A DNA stretch of 64,000 nucleotides from Paraburkholderia sp. FT54 (GTDB lineage Bacteria; Pseudomonadota; Gammaproteobacteria; Burkholderiales; Burkholderiaceae), in the NCBI RefSeq assembly GCF_031585635.1, contig NZ_CP134197.1, positions 620,001-684,000 on the forward strand, given 5' to 3'. The position numbers and the translations under genes were made by a program. Shown here one piece after another: positions 45,241-53,799 of this stretch (positions are counted from its first letter, which is position 1; each line of letters starts with the position of its first letter). The notes beneath the pieces were generated by a model. That model was not told where the DNA came from. It did no database searches and saw only the letters and a list, made by a program, of their open reading frames with translations.

Positions 45241-46260
45241 ATGCCGGCTACTCGTACGATGATTGCGCGTCGGGCTGGCGTCAGCGTGGCCACAGTCGAT
45301 CGTGTCCTGCGCGACGATCAGGCTGTGCGTCCGGAAACTGCTGAACGCGTGCATCTGGCACTCGCGAATCTGCGTGATGAGCGGGCGAGCCGCGGCCGGC
45401 CGGCAAAGGTCAGCTCATTCCGGGTCGCGTTCGTGCTGCCGCAAGTGAACTCCCGCTTCCTCGATCACGTCGAGCGCGATATTGCGCTGTCGGCCAGCTT
45501 CTTTCGCGAGCACCGCATCACCCCTTCGTTTTACCGTTGCGATTTTTCCAGCCAGCGCGAGACCGCTGCGTTCGCCGCCGAAGTGATCGACTATGACGCG
45601 CTGGTTCTCGCACCTCTCGACTATCCGTGGGTTGAGCGTTTCATCGAAGAGATGAGCGATGCCCACGTGCCAGTCGTCACCGTGTTCTCCGATTTACCCG
45701 CGAGCCGGCGCGCCGCGTACGTGGGTGTCGACAACCGGATTGCCGGACGCACGGCGGGACTGCTGATGGGGCGCTTCCTTTGCGCGAAGCTCGGCACTGT
45801 TGCGGTGTTATCGGGATCATCGCGTCTGCATGATCAGGTGGAACGGCGCACCGGCTTTTCGCAAGTGCTGGAGGAGGACTTCCGCAACCTGCGCTGGATC
45901 GCCGAACCGGACTTCGCCGAAGACGACGATGGCGCCGGTCTTGCCGTACAGGGCTTAAGTGCGCGCCATGCGGACCTGGTCGGCGTGTATGTGACGGGCG
46001 GCGGCATCTCCGGCATTGCAGCGGCATTGCAGGAGTCCGGCGACAAGGTTCACCTCGTCCTGATTGGCCACGAATGCACTGCGGAGACCCGCACCCAACT
46101 GTCGGAGCGTGCGATCGACGTGATACTCGATCAGGACGTGCGCGGCATTGTTCATTGGGCCGGGCTCGCCGCGATTAATTTTCTTAACGACGTCCGGGGG
46201 GCGCTTGCCATCCCCACGCCGGAAACCCGGATTTATCTTCGTGAGAATGCGCATGCCTGA
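45241..46260 (+). CDS. LacI-family transcriptional regulator
   Basis: 339 residues from the ATG at 45241 behind a GGAGGAG site; the open frame begins earlier without similarity. The helix-turn-helix TRTMIARRAGVSVATVDRVLRDD is followed by a hinge and a periplasmic-binding-protein-like ligand domain (FRVAFVLPQVNSRFLDHVERDI, YDALVLAPLDYPWVERFI, YVGVDNRIAGRTAGLLMGRF). The VATVDRVL variant is typical of regulators of sugar ABC operons. It begins the cluster with the ABC importer and DhaLK genes and probably senses their sugar or polyol. Confidence 0.9.
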   Translation: MPATRTMIARRAGVSVATVDRVLRDDQAVRPETAERVHLALANLRDERASRGRPAKVSSFRVAFVLPQVNSRFLDHVERDIALSASFFREHRITPSFYRCDFSSQRETAAFAAEVIDYDALVLAPLDYPWVERFIEEMSDAHVPVVTVFSDLPASRRAAYVGVDNRIAGRTAGLLMGRFLCAKLGTVAVLSGSSRLHDQVERRTGFSQVLEEDFRNLRWIAEPDFAEDDDGAGLAVQGLSARHADLVGVYVTGGGISGIAAALQESGDKVHLVLIGHECTAETRTQLSERAIDVILDQDVRGIVHWAGLAAINFLNDVRGALAIPTPETRIYLRENAHA

Positions 46261-46373
46261 CGCTCGCGACACGCGGACCGACTTCTGATCTGCCAGAGCC
46301 GAAATGCGGTGCCCGGCGCATGGGCGCTGAATGTCATCAGGTTGGAGACCCGAGAAAGACAAGGAGAAGAGAC

Positions 46374-47702
46374 ATGTTACGTCTGACGTCAACGAGGGTA
46401 GTGGCGGCAACCCTCATATCGCTGGGGCTCGGCACTGCAACGGGCGCGCACGCACAGGACAAACAGTTGACACTCTGCTGGGCGGCATGGGATCCCGCCA
46501 ATGCACTGGTCGAACTATCGAAGGATTTCACGACCAAGACCGGCATCAAGATGAAGTTCGAGTTCGTGCCGTGGACCAGTTATGCCGACCGCTTCATCAA
46601 TGAACTCAATTCGCACGGTAAGCTCTGTGATCTGATCATTGGCGACAGTCAGTGGATCGGCGGCGCGGCGGTCAATGGACACTACGTAAAGCTCAACGAC
46701 TTCTTCACCAAGAACAAGATCTCCATGGACGACTTCGTACCGGCGACGGTGGTGGGATATTCGGAGTGGCCAAAGAATACGCCGAACTATTGGGCCTTGC
46801 CTGCGATGGCTGACGCGGTCGGATGGACTTACCGTAAGGACTGGTTTGCGCGCCCAGAGCTGCGCGCAGAATTCAAGCAAAAATATAACCGCGAGCTCGC
46901 GCCGCCCACTACGCTCGACGAACTCAAACAGACTGCGCAATTCTTCCAGGGTCGAAAGATTGACGGCAAGACGGTCTATGGCGTGTATATCTTCACGGAG
47001 CGTGGATCCGAGGGGATCACGATGGGCGTGACCAACGCCTTGTACAACTTCGGCTTTGAGTATCAGGATCCCAAGAAGCCCTATCACCTCGATGGCTTCG
47101 TGAATTCGCCAGGCGCGGTGAAGGGGCTCGAATACTACAAGGCGCTCTATAAGTGCTGCACGGCACCGGGCATGACCAACGCCTATATGCAGGAAGGGCT
47201 CGACGCGTTCAAGTCGGGTCAGGTGGCGATGCAGATGAACTGGTTTGCGTTCTTTCCAGGGCTTTATAAAGACCCGAATGTCGGAGGCGACAAGATCGGC
47301 TTCTTCGTCAATCCGCGTGAGGTAAAGCAATACACGCAATTGGGCGGCCAGGGCATCTCGGTCGTCTCGTACTCGGACCATAAAGAAGACGCGCTCGAAT
47401 ATATCAAGTGGTTTGCGCAACCTGACGTGCAGAAGAAATGGTGGCAACTGGGCGGCTATTCGGCGGCCAAATCGGTGGTCGACGCCCCGGACTTTCCGAA
47501 GAGCGCGCCGTTCGCACCCGCGTTCCTGAAGTCAATGGCAATCGTCAAAGACTTCTGGGCAGAGCCCGCTTACGCCGAACTGTTGCTCGACATGCAGAAG
47601 CGTGTGCACGATTACGTCGTGGCCGATAAGGGCACGGCCAAAGATGCGTTGGATCTGCTGGTGAAAGACTGGACCAAGGTCTTTAAGCAGGAAGGAAAGT
47701 AG
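46374..47702 (+). CDS. ABC transporter substrate-binding protein (family 1, sugar/polyol type)
   Basis: 442 residues from the ATG at 46374 with AAGGAGAAG upstream. Signal peptide 1-26 (GAHAQ cleavage). The mature protein has LCWAAWDPANALVELSKDFTTKTGIKMKFEFVPW, the cluster B binding-protein start, and a GDSQWIGG loop. Aromatics (several Trp in WTSYADRF, YWALPAMADAVGWTYRKDW and MQMNWFAFF) line the likely pocket and fit a sugar, polyol or short ketose. It is separated from the permease gene by a hairpin-forming 75-bp gap. Confidence 0.9.
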   Translation: MLRLTSTRVVAATLISLGLGTATGAHAQDKQLTLCWAAWDPANALVELSKDFTTKTGIKMKFEFVPWTSYADRFINELNSHGKLCDLIIGDSQWIGGAAVNGHYVKLNDFFTKNKISMDDFVPATVVGYSEWPKNTPNYWALPAMADAVGWTYRKDWFARPELRAEFKQKYNRELAPPTTLDELKQTAQFFQGRKIDGKTVYGVYIFTERGSEGITMGVTNALYNFGFEYQDPKKPYHLDGFVNSPGAVKGLEYYKALYKCCTAPGMTNAYMQEGLDAFKSGQVAMQMNWFAFFPGLYKDPNVGGDKIGFFVNPREVKQYTQLGGQGISVVSYSDHKEDALEYIKWFAQPDVQKKWWQLGGYSAAKSVVDAPDFPKSAPFAPAFLKSMAIVKDFWAEPAYAELLLDMQKRVHDYVVADKGTAKDALDLLVKDWTKVFKQEGK

Positions 47703-47724
47703 TAGCGTTTTAGCTAACCTTGAC

Positions 47725-47761
47725 TGGACCGGCGACGGCTGAACGGCCTGTCTCTGGTCCA
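47725..47761 (+). promoter_or_regulatory. Hairpin between binding-protein and permease genes
   Basis: TGGACC (47725-47730) can pair with GGTCCA (47756-47761), with a GC-rich loop that can itself fold. There is no U-tract. Such intercistronic stems often stabilise upstream binding-protein mRNA and lower downstream expression. Confidence 0.4.
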
Positions 47762-47777
47762 CTTGAAGGAGCCAGGC

Positions 47778-48734
47778 ATGTTGGCAGATAAGCCTTTTTC
47801 TCCCACGAGTCTCGAAGCGGGAGCGTCAACGCGCATCGCGAAGCGGTTAAGCGGTCTGTCGGATCGGGCCATCGCGTGGCTCTTCATTCTTCCGACCATT
47901 CTGCTGCTGCTCGCGATCAACATCTTCCCATTGATCTGGGCGCTTCGACTGTCGTTCACCAACTTCAAGTCGAACATGCCGAGCGTGCCGGCGCGTTTTG
48001 TCGGCATCGACAATTATGTCGACATTCTGACCGACGAAGATATCTGGTACGCGATGCAGGTGACCGCGCACTTCGTGTTCTGGTCGGTCGGGTTGGAGGT
48101 GTTGCTGGGTTTCAGTCTTGCATTGCTGATCAACCGGCAGTTCCGCGGACATAGCTTCTGGACCACGCTAATCCTGCTGCCGATGATGCTGTCGCCTGCT
48201 GTAGTGGGCAACTTCTGGACGTTCCTGCTGCAACCGCAGACGGGGCTTTTCAACGATATCGTCAGCTTCTTCACCGGCATCGCGCCGGGGTCGTTCCAGA
48301 TGATCGGCGACGTGGCGCTCGCGCCGTGGACCATTGTCATGGTCGATACGTGGATGTGGACACCCTACGTCATGCTCATCTGCCTCGCGGGCCTGCGTTC
48401 AATTCCCGACTATATCTACGAAGCAGCGGAAGTGGACCGCGCGACGCCGTGGCGTCAGTTCTGGTCGATCACGTTGCCCATGACCATGCCGTTCCTGATG
48501 CTGGCGGTATTGTTTCGCGGCATCGAGAACTTCAAGATGTTCGATATGGTGAACCTGCTGACATCGGGCGGCCCGGGCTCGGTTACCGAAACGGTATCTA
48601 TCACGCTCAAGCGTGCAGCCTTCGAAAAGTGGCAGACGGGTTATTCGTCCGCGCTCGCAATCATCCTGTTCGTGACGGTATTCGGTGCGGCGAATATCTA
48701 TGTGAAGGCACTTAACCGGATCAAACAGCGATGA
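47778..48734 (+). CDS. ABC transporter permease 1 (MalF/UgpA type)
   Basis: 318 residues from the ATG at 47778 with a GAAGGAG site. Six predicted helices. The cytoplasmic EAA loop, EAAEVDRATPWRQFWSITLPMTMP, contacts an ATPase. It is translationally coupled to permease 2 by an ATGA overlap. Confidence 0.92.
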   Translation: MLADKPFSPTSLEAGASTRIAKRLSGLSDRAIAWLFILPTILLLLAINIFPLIWALRLSFTNFKSNMPSVPARFVGIDNYVDILTDEDIWYAMQVTAHFVFWSVGLEVLLGFSLALLINRQFRGHSFWTTLILLPMMLSPAVVGNFWTFLLQPQTGLFNDIVSFFTGIAPGSFQMIGDVALAPWTIVMVDTWMWTPYVMLICLAGLRSIPDYIYEAAEVDRATPWRQFWSITLPMTMPFLMLAVLFRGIENFKMFDMVNLLTSGGPGSVTETVSITLKRAAFEKWQTGYSSALAIILFVTVFGAANIYVKALNRIKQR

Positions 48735-49684
48735 GACCGACTACGACACAACATTCCGTGGTGGCGTCATCTCCGCGCGCCAAGCGCTTCGCGGCTGCGG
48801 TCGTTATCGCCTATGCGCTGATTGCTACGTTACCGATGGTCTGGATCTTCCTGACGAGCTTCAAGACGCAGGAAGATGCGATAGCGTATCCGCCCGTCGT
48901 GCTGTTTCAGCCTTCCATGGAAGGCTATGTGAACCTGTTCACGATCCGCTCGCGGCAGACACCTGAGTTCATTGCGAGCCTGCCGCCTGCGCGGACCTGG
49001 TATGAGCGTGAGGTGCGCAAGCGCAACATGGTGATCGCCGGACCTTCGAAGGTTTTGCCGCGCTTCATGAATTCGCTCGTCATTGGATTCGGTTCGACGT
49101 TTCTTGCGGTATTTCTCGGCACGCTGGCGGCATACGCGTTTTCGCGTTTCAAGGTGCCGCTGTCCGACGATATGCTGTTCTTCATTCTCTCCACACGGAT
49201 GATGCCCCCCATCGCAATCGCCATTCCGATCTACCTGATGTATCGCGCGTTGGGCTTGAGCGACAGCTATGTCGGCATGATCGTGCTGTACACGGCGGTG
49301 AATGTTTCGCTAGCGGTGTGGCTGCTTAAAGGCTTCATGGATGAGATCCCGCGCGAGTATGAAGAGGCTGCGCTGGTGGACGGCTACACACGTTTGCAGG
49401 CCTTCGTGAAGGTGGTTTTGCCGCAAGCGATGACGGGCATTGCCGCCACAGCGATCTTCTGCCTGATCTTTGCATGGAACGAATACGCGTTTGCTTCGCT
49501 GCTGACAAGCGGCGATGCGCAGACCATGCCGCCATTCATTCCATTCATCATCGGAGAAGGCGGTCAGGACTGGCCTGCCGTTGCAGCTGCGACCACCCTA
49601 TTTGTGCTGCCAATTCTCTTTTTCACCGTTCTGCTGCGCAAGCATCTGTTACGGGGCATCACCTTCGGAGCCGTGCGCAAATGA
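48731..49684 (+). CDS. ABC transporter permease 2 (MalG/UgpE type)
   Basis: 317 residues. Six helices; the EAA loop is EEAALVDGYTRLQAFVKVVLPQAMTGIAATAIF. A long periplasmic insert follows helix 1 (about residues 60-115), which is typical of the polyol/glycerol branch rather than maltose permeases. Coupled by ATGA to both neighbours. Confidence 0.92.
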   Translation: MRPTTTQHSVVASSPRAKRFAAAVVIAYALIATLPMVWIFLTSFKTQEDAIAYPPVVLFQPSMEGYVNLFTIRSRQTPEFIASLPPARTWYEREVRKRNMVIAGPSKVLPRFMNSLVIGFGSTFLAVFLGTLAAYAFSRFKVPLSDDMLFFILSTRMMPPIAIAIPIYLMYRALGLSDSYVGMIVLYTAVNVSLAVWLLKGFMDEIPREYEEAALVDGYTRLQAFVKVVLPQAMTGIAATAIFCLIFAWNEYAFASLLTSGDAQTMPPFIPFIIGEGGQDWPAVAAATTLFVLPILFFTVLLRKHLLRGITFGAVRK

Positions 49685-49875
49685 AACGTGGAATCATTCC
49701 GCCGCACCGCTGGCTGTTACGTCGCAGGTACAGCGAGAATGCGTCGACGGTACTGATCGGTTTGGGTGTGGCCATGCTGGTGCAGCCGTTTTCGTTGGCG
49801 CTCTTCACCTGGTCGTTTCCGGTCCTCCTGGTGGGCGCGCTCGCGTTCGTCGTCACCAGCCACTTTCCTGACTGA
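49681..49875 (+). CDS. Small two-helix membrane protein of the ABC operon
   Basis: 64 residues, ATG overlapping the permease 2 stop. It has a basic N terminus (KRGIIPPHRWLLRRRYSE) and two hydrophobic helices (about 23-42 and 45-60). Similar tiny membrane proteins (DUF2160 in glycerol importers) occur in operons of this type, though this one is shorter. It is conserved in position, three bases before the next start codon. Function is unknown. Confidence 0.65.
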   Translation: MKRGIIPPHRWLLRRRYSENASTVLIGLGVAMLVQPFSLALFTWSFPVLLVGALAFVVTSHFPD

Positions 49876-49878
49876 ATC

Positions 49879-50982
49879 ATGTCCACGATCGTTCTCGCTC
49901 ATCTTCACAAGCGCTTCGACGATTTTGTCGCGGTGCGCGACACCAGCCTGACCATCGGCGCGGGACGCTTCGTCGTGCTTCTCGGACCGTCAGGCTGCGG
50001 CAAGACCACGACGCTGCGGATGATCGCGGGGCTGGAGCTACCGACTTCCGGCCAGATCCTGATAGATGGTGAGGACGTCACTGCGTTGCGCGCGCGGCAA
50101 CGCGATATTGCCTTCGTGTTCCAGATGTTCGCGTTGTATCCACATATGACGGTGCGCAATAACATCGCGTTTCCGCTGAAGAACGAACATGTGTCACGCA
50201 GCGAGATTGCCACCCGGGTCAATGCAGCGGCGCATATGCTGCGCATCGAGGACATTCTCGATCGGAAGACTGGCGGCTTGTCCGGTGGCGACCGGCAACG
50301 CGTGGCGCTCGGACGCGCGATCGTGCGGCAACCGAAAGCATTTTTGATGGACGAACCGCTCGGCACGCTCGATGCAGACTTTCGTGAACTGATGTGCCTG
50401 GAATTGCGCAAACTGCACAACGCGCTCGCCGCCACCACGGTGTACGTCACACACGATCAGAGTGAGGCGATGGCCATGGCGGACGATATCGTCGTGATGA
50501 ATCAGGGCGAAGTGTTGCAGGCGGGCTCGCCCCATGAGATTTATCACTTCCCCGCGACAGTGTTCGTCGGCAACTTCATCGGCAGTCCGCCGATGAATTT
50601 CTTGCCCGCCGACGAGGCGGTTATGGCGGGCCAGGAGCAGGTGAGTCTGCATGGCGCGGTGGTATCCGTACCGCGTTGCGGTGCCGCTGCCGCGAACGTG
50701 TTGCTGGGAATCAGACCAGAGCACGTCCTGATCGACGAGCACGGTCCGCTGCGCGGCCAGGTGATCGCCGACGAATACCTTGGCTCGCACCAGGTATTGG
50801 CGGTTGAAACCGCGCTTGGCGTCGTGCGCGTGCGGGCAAGTAAAGACGATGGTGTTGCCGCGGGCACGATCGTCGGTCTGTCGTTTCGGAAAGAACGCAC
50901 GTTGCTTTATGACGCCACTACTGAACGCCTGCTGCCGGGCGCTACTTCCAGGCTTTCTGTCAACGGAGACAGTCATGGCTGA
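49879..50982 (+). CDS. ABC transporter ATPase 1 (MalK/UgpC type)
   Basis: 367 residues. Walker A GPSGCGKTT (36-44), Q-loop FVFQMFALYP, signature GLSGGDRQRVALGRA (Asp where Gln is usual), Walker B AFLMDEPL, His switch in VTHDQ. A C-terminal OB-fold (TOBE) regulatory domain follows from about 240. It is one of two distinct ATPases, the arrangement seen in glycerol-type importers. Confidence 0.93.
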   Translation: MSTIVLAHLHKRFDDFVAVRDTSLTIGAGRFVVLLGPSGCGKTTTLRMIAGLELPTSGQILIDGEDVTALRARQRDIAFVFQMFALYPHMTVRNNIAFPLKNEHVSRSEIATRVNAAAHMLRIEDILDRKTGGLSGGDRQRVALGRAIVRQPKAFLMDEPLGTLDADFRELMCLELRKLHNALAATTVYVTHDQSEAMAMADDIVVMNQGEVLQAGSPHEIYHFPATVFVGNFIGSPPMNFLPADEAVMAGQEQVSLHGAVVSVPRCGAAAANVLLGIRPEHVLIDEHGPLRGQVIADEYLGSHQVLAVETALGVVRVRASKDDGVAAGTIVGLSFRKERTLLYDATTERLLPGATSRLSVNGDSHG

Positions 50983-52021
50983 AGTCCAGCTACGCAATGT
51001 ATCGAAGCGCTTCGGCAACATCGTTGCGGTGGACGACCTGTCGATCGACGTGAAAGACGGCGAATTTGTCGTGCTGCTCGGACCAAGCGGCGCGGGCAAA
51101 ACCACTACACTGCGCCTGATTGCGGGACTGGAACGTCCCGATGCCGGCGACGTGCTAATCGACGGCGCGGTCGCCACCGGCGTGCATCCTTCCGATCGCG
51201 ATGTCGCGTTTATCTTTCAGCAATACTCCTTGTATCCGCATCTGACCGTGTTCGGCAATCTTGCGTTTCCTCTGCGTTCGCCTCGTCGTCGCAGCAGCGA
51301 GGAACAGGTCCGCGCGCGCGTGCATGCGGTCGCGCGGATGCTGCATATGGAGGCGAAGCTCGACAACATGGCAACGCACTTGTCGGGCGGCGAAATGCAG
51401 CGCGTCGCGATCGGACGTGCGCTCGTGCGCGAGCCGAAAGTGTTTCTGATGGACGAACCGCTATCATCGCTCGATGCAAAACTGCGTGAGGAATTGCGCA
51501 TCGAGCTGAAGCGGCTGCATCGTACGATTGGTGCGACCATCCTCTACGTCACGCATGATCAGGTGGAAGCCACCACACTGGCCGACCGCATCGGCATTCT
51601 TGAACACGGCCGTCTGGTGCAACTCGGCACGCCGCGCGAGGTCTACGGCAATCCGGTTTCATTGAGCGCGGCGCAGCGGCTCGGCTCGCCGCCCATCAAC
51701 CTGCTGCCACCCACGCTGTTCGATTCAGCAGCGGTGCCGACCGGCACCGCCACCGTAGCGATTCGTCCTGAAGACGTGGTGCTGCACGAGGGCGACGCGC
51801 GTGACGCACCCGGCATCGATAGTGCACGCGACGCACTCGACCTGAAGGTGCTCGAATACTCACCACTGCGCCACTTGCTGATTTTGGAGCGCGCCGGAAC
51901 CGCGGTTGTGGCGACCACAATGGCCGAACGCAATTTCAGCCCGGGGCAGTCGGTGGGCGTGTCGCTGCCCGCTCGCAGCCTCTTATATTTCCGTGCAGAC
52001 GGCAGGAGGATCCCGACATGA
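50975..52021 (+). CDS. ABC transporter ATPase 2 (MalK/UgpC type)
   Basis: 348 residues from the ATG at 50975, overlapping ATPase 1 by eight bases; the longer open frame upstream is inside the preceding gene. Walker A GPSGAGKTT, Q-loop FIFQQYSLYP, signature LSGGEMQRVAIGRAL, Walker B FLMDEPLSSLDAK, switch VTHDQVEA, then TOBE. It likely forms a heterodimer with ATPase 1. Its stop overlaps the dhaL start. Confidence 0.93.
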   Translation: MAEVQLRNVSKRFGNIVAVDDLSIDVKDGEFVVLLGPSGAGKTTTLRLIAGLERPDAGDVLIDGAVATGVHPSDRDVAFIFQQYSLYPHLTVFGNLAFPLRSPRRRSSEEQVRARVHAVARMLHMEAKLDNMATHLSGGEMQRVAIGRALVREPKVFLMDEPLSSLDAKLREELRIELKRLHRTIGATILYVTHDQVEATTLADRIGILEHGRLVQLGTPREVYGNPVSLSAAQRLGSPPINLLPPTLFDSAAVPTGTATVAIRPEDVVLHEGDARDAPGIDSARDALDLKVLEYSPLRHLLILERAGTAVVATTMAERNFSPGQSVGVSLPARSLLYFRADGRRIPT

Positions 52022-52656
52022 ACGGCAAAACGATCATGGAGTGTATCGACGCCGCATACGCAGCGCTGAAAGAACACACGGAGGAAATCGCCCTACTCGA
52101 CCAACAGATCGGCGATGGCGATCACATCTTCAATCTGCTGCGCGGCATGGAGGCCTTGCTTGCAATGCGTACGGACATCGAAGCGGAAACCTTAGGGGCC
52201 GCGTTGGAACTCGCGGCGAACAAGGTGCTCTCGACGGTCGGCGGATCATCCGGGCCGCTGTTCTTTTCGCTGCTGAACGGGATGGCGAAAGCGTCGGCGA
52301 ACAATCCGCTGGATGTTGCGGGCACCGCGCTGATGTTCGCGGCAGGCGTCGAAGCGGTCGGACAGCGAGGTAAGACGGGCGTAGGCAGCAAGACGATGAT
52401 GGACGTGCTGATTCCCGTTGCCGCGCGCTTCAAGGAGCTTGCGACCGTCGAATCACCTACGTTGCGAAAAACAGTGCTGGAGGAATTGCCGCCGGTGGCC
52501 GAGCAGAACATGCTCGCCACCCGCGATATGCTTGCGACCAAAGGGCGGGCATCGTTTCTGGGCGAACGTTCGCGCGGTCATATCGACCCTGGTGCGCGTT
52601 CCAGTCAGATCATGATCACCGCCGTATGCGCGCATCTGGCGCGCGACCGGGCGTGA
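52018..52656 (+). CDS. dhaL: DhaL-type kinase subunit (nucleotide-binding domain of dihydroxyacetone-type kinase)
   Basis: 212 residues, ATGA overlap with the ATPase gene. The Mg-nucleotide motif LLDQQIGDGDHIFNL supplies Asp28, Asp33 and Asp35, the three metal ligands of DhaL. GGSSGPLFFSLL and GSKTMMDVLIPV are also family hallmarks. It binds ADP or ATP and donates phosphate to the substrate held by DhaK. No DhaM phosphotransferase gene is present, so it probably uses ATP directly. Confidence 0.9.
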   Translation: MNGKTIMECIDAAYAALKEHTEEIALLDQQIGDGDHIFNLLRGMEALLAMRTDIEAETLGAALELAANKVLSTVGGSSGPLFFSLLNGMAKASANNPLDVAGTALMFAAGVEAVGQRGKTGVGSKTMMDVLIPVAARFKELATVESPTLRKTVLEELPPVAEQNMLATRDMLATKGRASFLGERSRGHIDPGARSSQIMITAVCAHLARDRA

Positions 52657-52670
52657 AAGGAGGCCAGGCC

Positions 52671-53660
52671 ATGAAAAAGTTCATCAACCACGTCGACGAT
52701 TTCCTCGCCGAAAGTCTGGCCGGATTCGCATCCGCGCATAGCGATCTGGTCGTACTCAACAACGAACCGGTGTATGTGCGTCGCAAGACGCTTAAACCGG
52801 GCAAAGTGGCATTGATATCGGGCGGCGGTTCGGGACATGAGCCGTTGCACTCCGGTTTTGTGGGCTATGGAATGCTCGACGCAGCCTGTCCCGGTCAAGT
52901 CTTCACATCACCCACGCCAGATCAGATGATGGCCTCTGCCGACGCTGTCGATACCGGTGCGGGTGTGCTATTCATCGTGAAGAATTATTCGGGTGACCTG
53001 ATGAACTTCGAAATGGCATCGGAGATGTCCGAGGTCCCGAACGCGATGGTGCTGATCAACGATGACGTGGCGGTGGAAAACTCCAGCTACACTACAGGAC
53101 GGCGTGGTGTAGCTGGCGCGGTGATCGTGGAGAAACTGGTAGGCAGCATGGCCGAAAGCGGCGCCGACCTCGAACAGTGCAAGGCGTTCGGCGACCGGAT
53201 CAACAAGCGCACCGCTTCAATGGGTGTGGCGTTCAGCAGTTGCACCGTGCCGGCCGCGGGAACGCTGACGTTCAAGATTGGCGATGATGAGATCGAAGTG
53301 GGCGTGGGCATTCACGGTGAGCCGGGCCGGCGCCGCGCCAAGTTCTCGGGCGCCGATGCGATTGCGGGAGAGCTGCTCAAAGCGATCGTCGATGACCTCA
53401 AGCCCCAGGCCGGAGCCGAATTGCTGGTGCTCATCAACGGCCTTGGCGGAACACCGCTTGGCGAGCTTTACCTGCTCTTCAACTCGACGCGCACGTGGCT
53501 TCAGCAACGCGACCTGAAGGTCGGCCGGGCACAGGTGGGTGCGCTGACGACGTCGCTCGAGATGGCGGGCGCGTCGATTACGTTGTGTGTGCTGGACGAC
53601 GAAATGGCACGCCACTGGGACAGCCCGGTCCATACGCCGTCGTTGCGTTGGGGGATGTAG
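52671..53660 (+). CDS. dhaK: DhaK-type kinase subunit (substrate-binding domain of dihydroxyacetone-type kinase)
   Basis: 329 residues from the ATG at 52671 with AGGAGG. It has the DhaK substrate loop GGGSGHEPLHSGFVG (His56), Asp109 in YSGDLMNF, and the histidine that forms the covalent hemiaminal with the ketose (His215 in GVGIHGEPG). All key residues are present. Substrate is dihydroxyacetone or a near relative such as an erythrulose. It is the last gene of the operon and follows dhaL by 14 bp, the reverse of the common dhaK-dhaL order. Confidence 0.9.
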   Translation: MKKFINHVDDFLAESLAGFASAHSDLVVLNNEPVYVRRKTLKPGKVALISGGGSGHEPLHSGFVGYGMLDAACPGQVFTSPTPDQMMASADAVDTGAGVLFIVKNYSGDLMNFEMASEMSEVPNAMVLINDDVAVENSSYTTGRRGVAGAVIVEKLVGSMAESGADLEQCKAFGDRINKRTASMGVAFSSCTVPAAGTLTFKIGDDEIEVGVGIHGEPGRRRAKFSGADAIAGELLKAIVDDLKPQAGAELLVLINGLGGTPLGELYLLFNSTRTWLQQRDLKVGRAQVGALTTSLEMAGASITLCVLDDEMARHWDSPVHTPSLRWGM

Positions 53661-53799
53661 GGCGCGCTGGTGCCGTGTTGGACTGCCGCGGTTGCACCGA
53701 CGGCATGCCCGCTCCACTCCGGATCGTCTCAACGAAAGAAAGTCCGCCACCATGTGGTTGAACTTCTCCGCCTGCGCCGGTCACCATCGGGATACCCGG

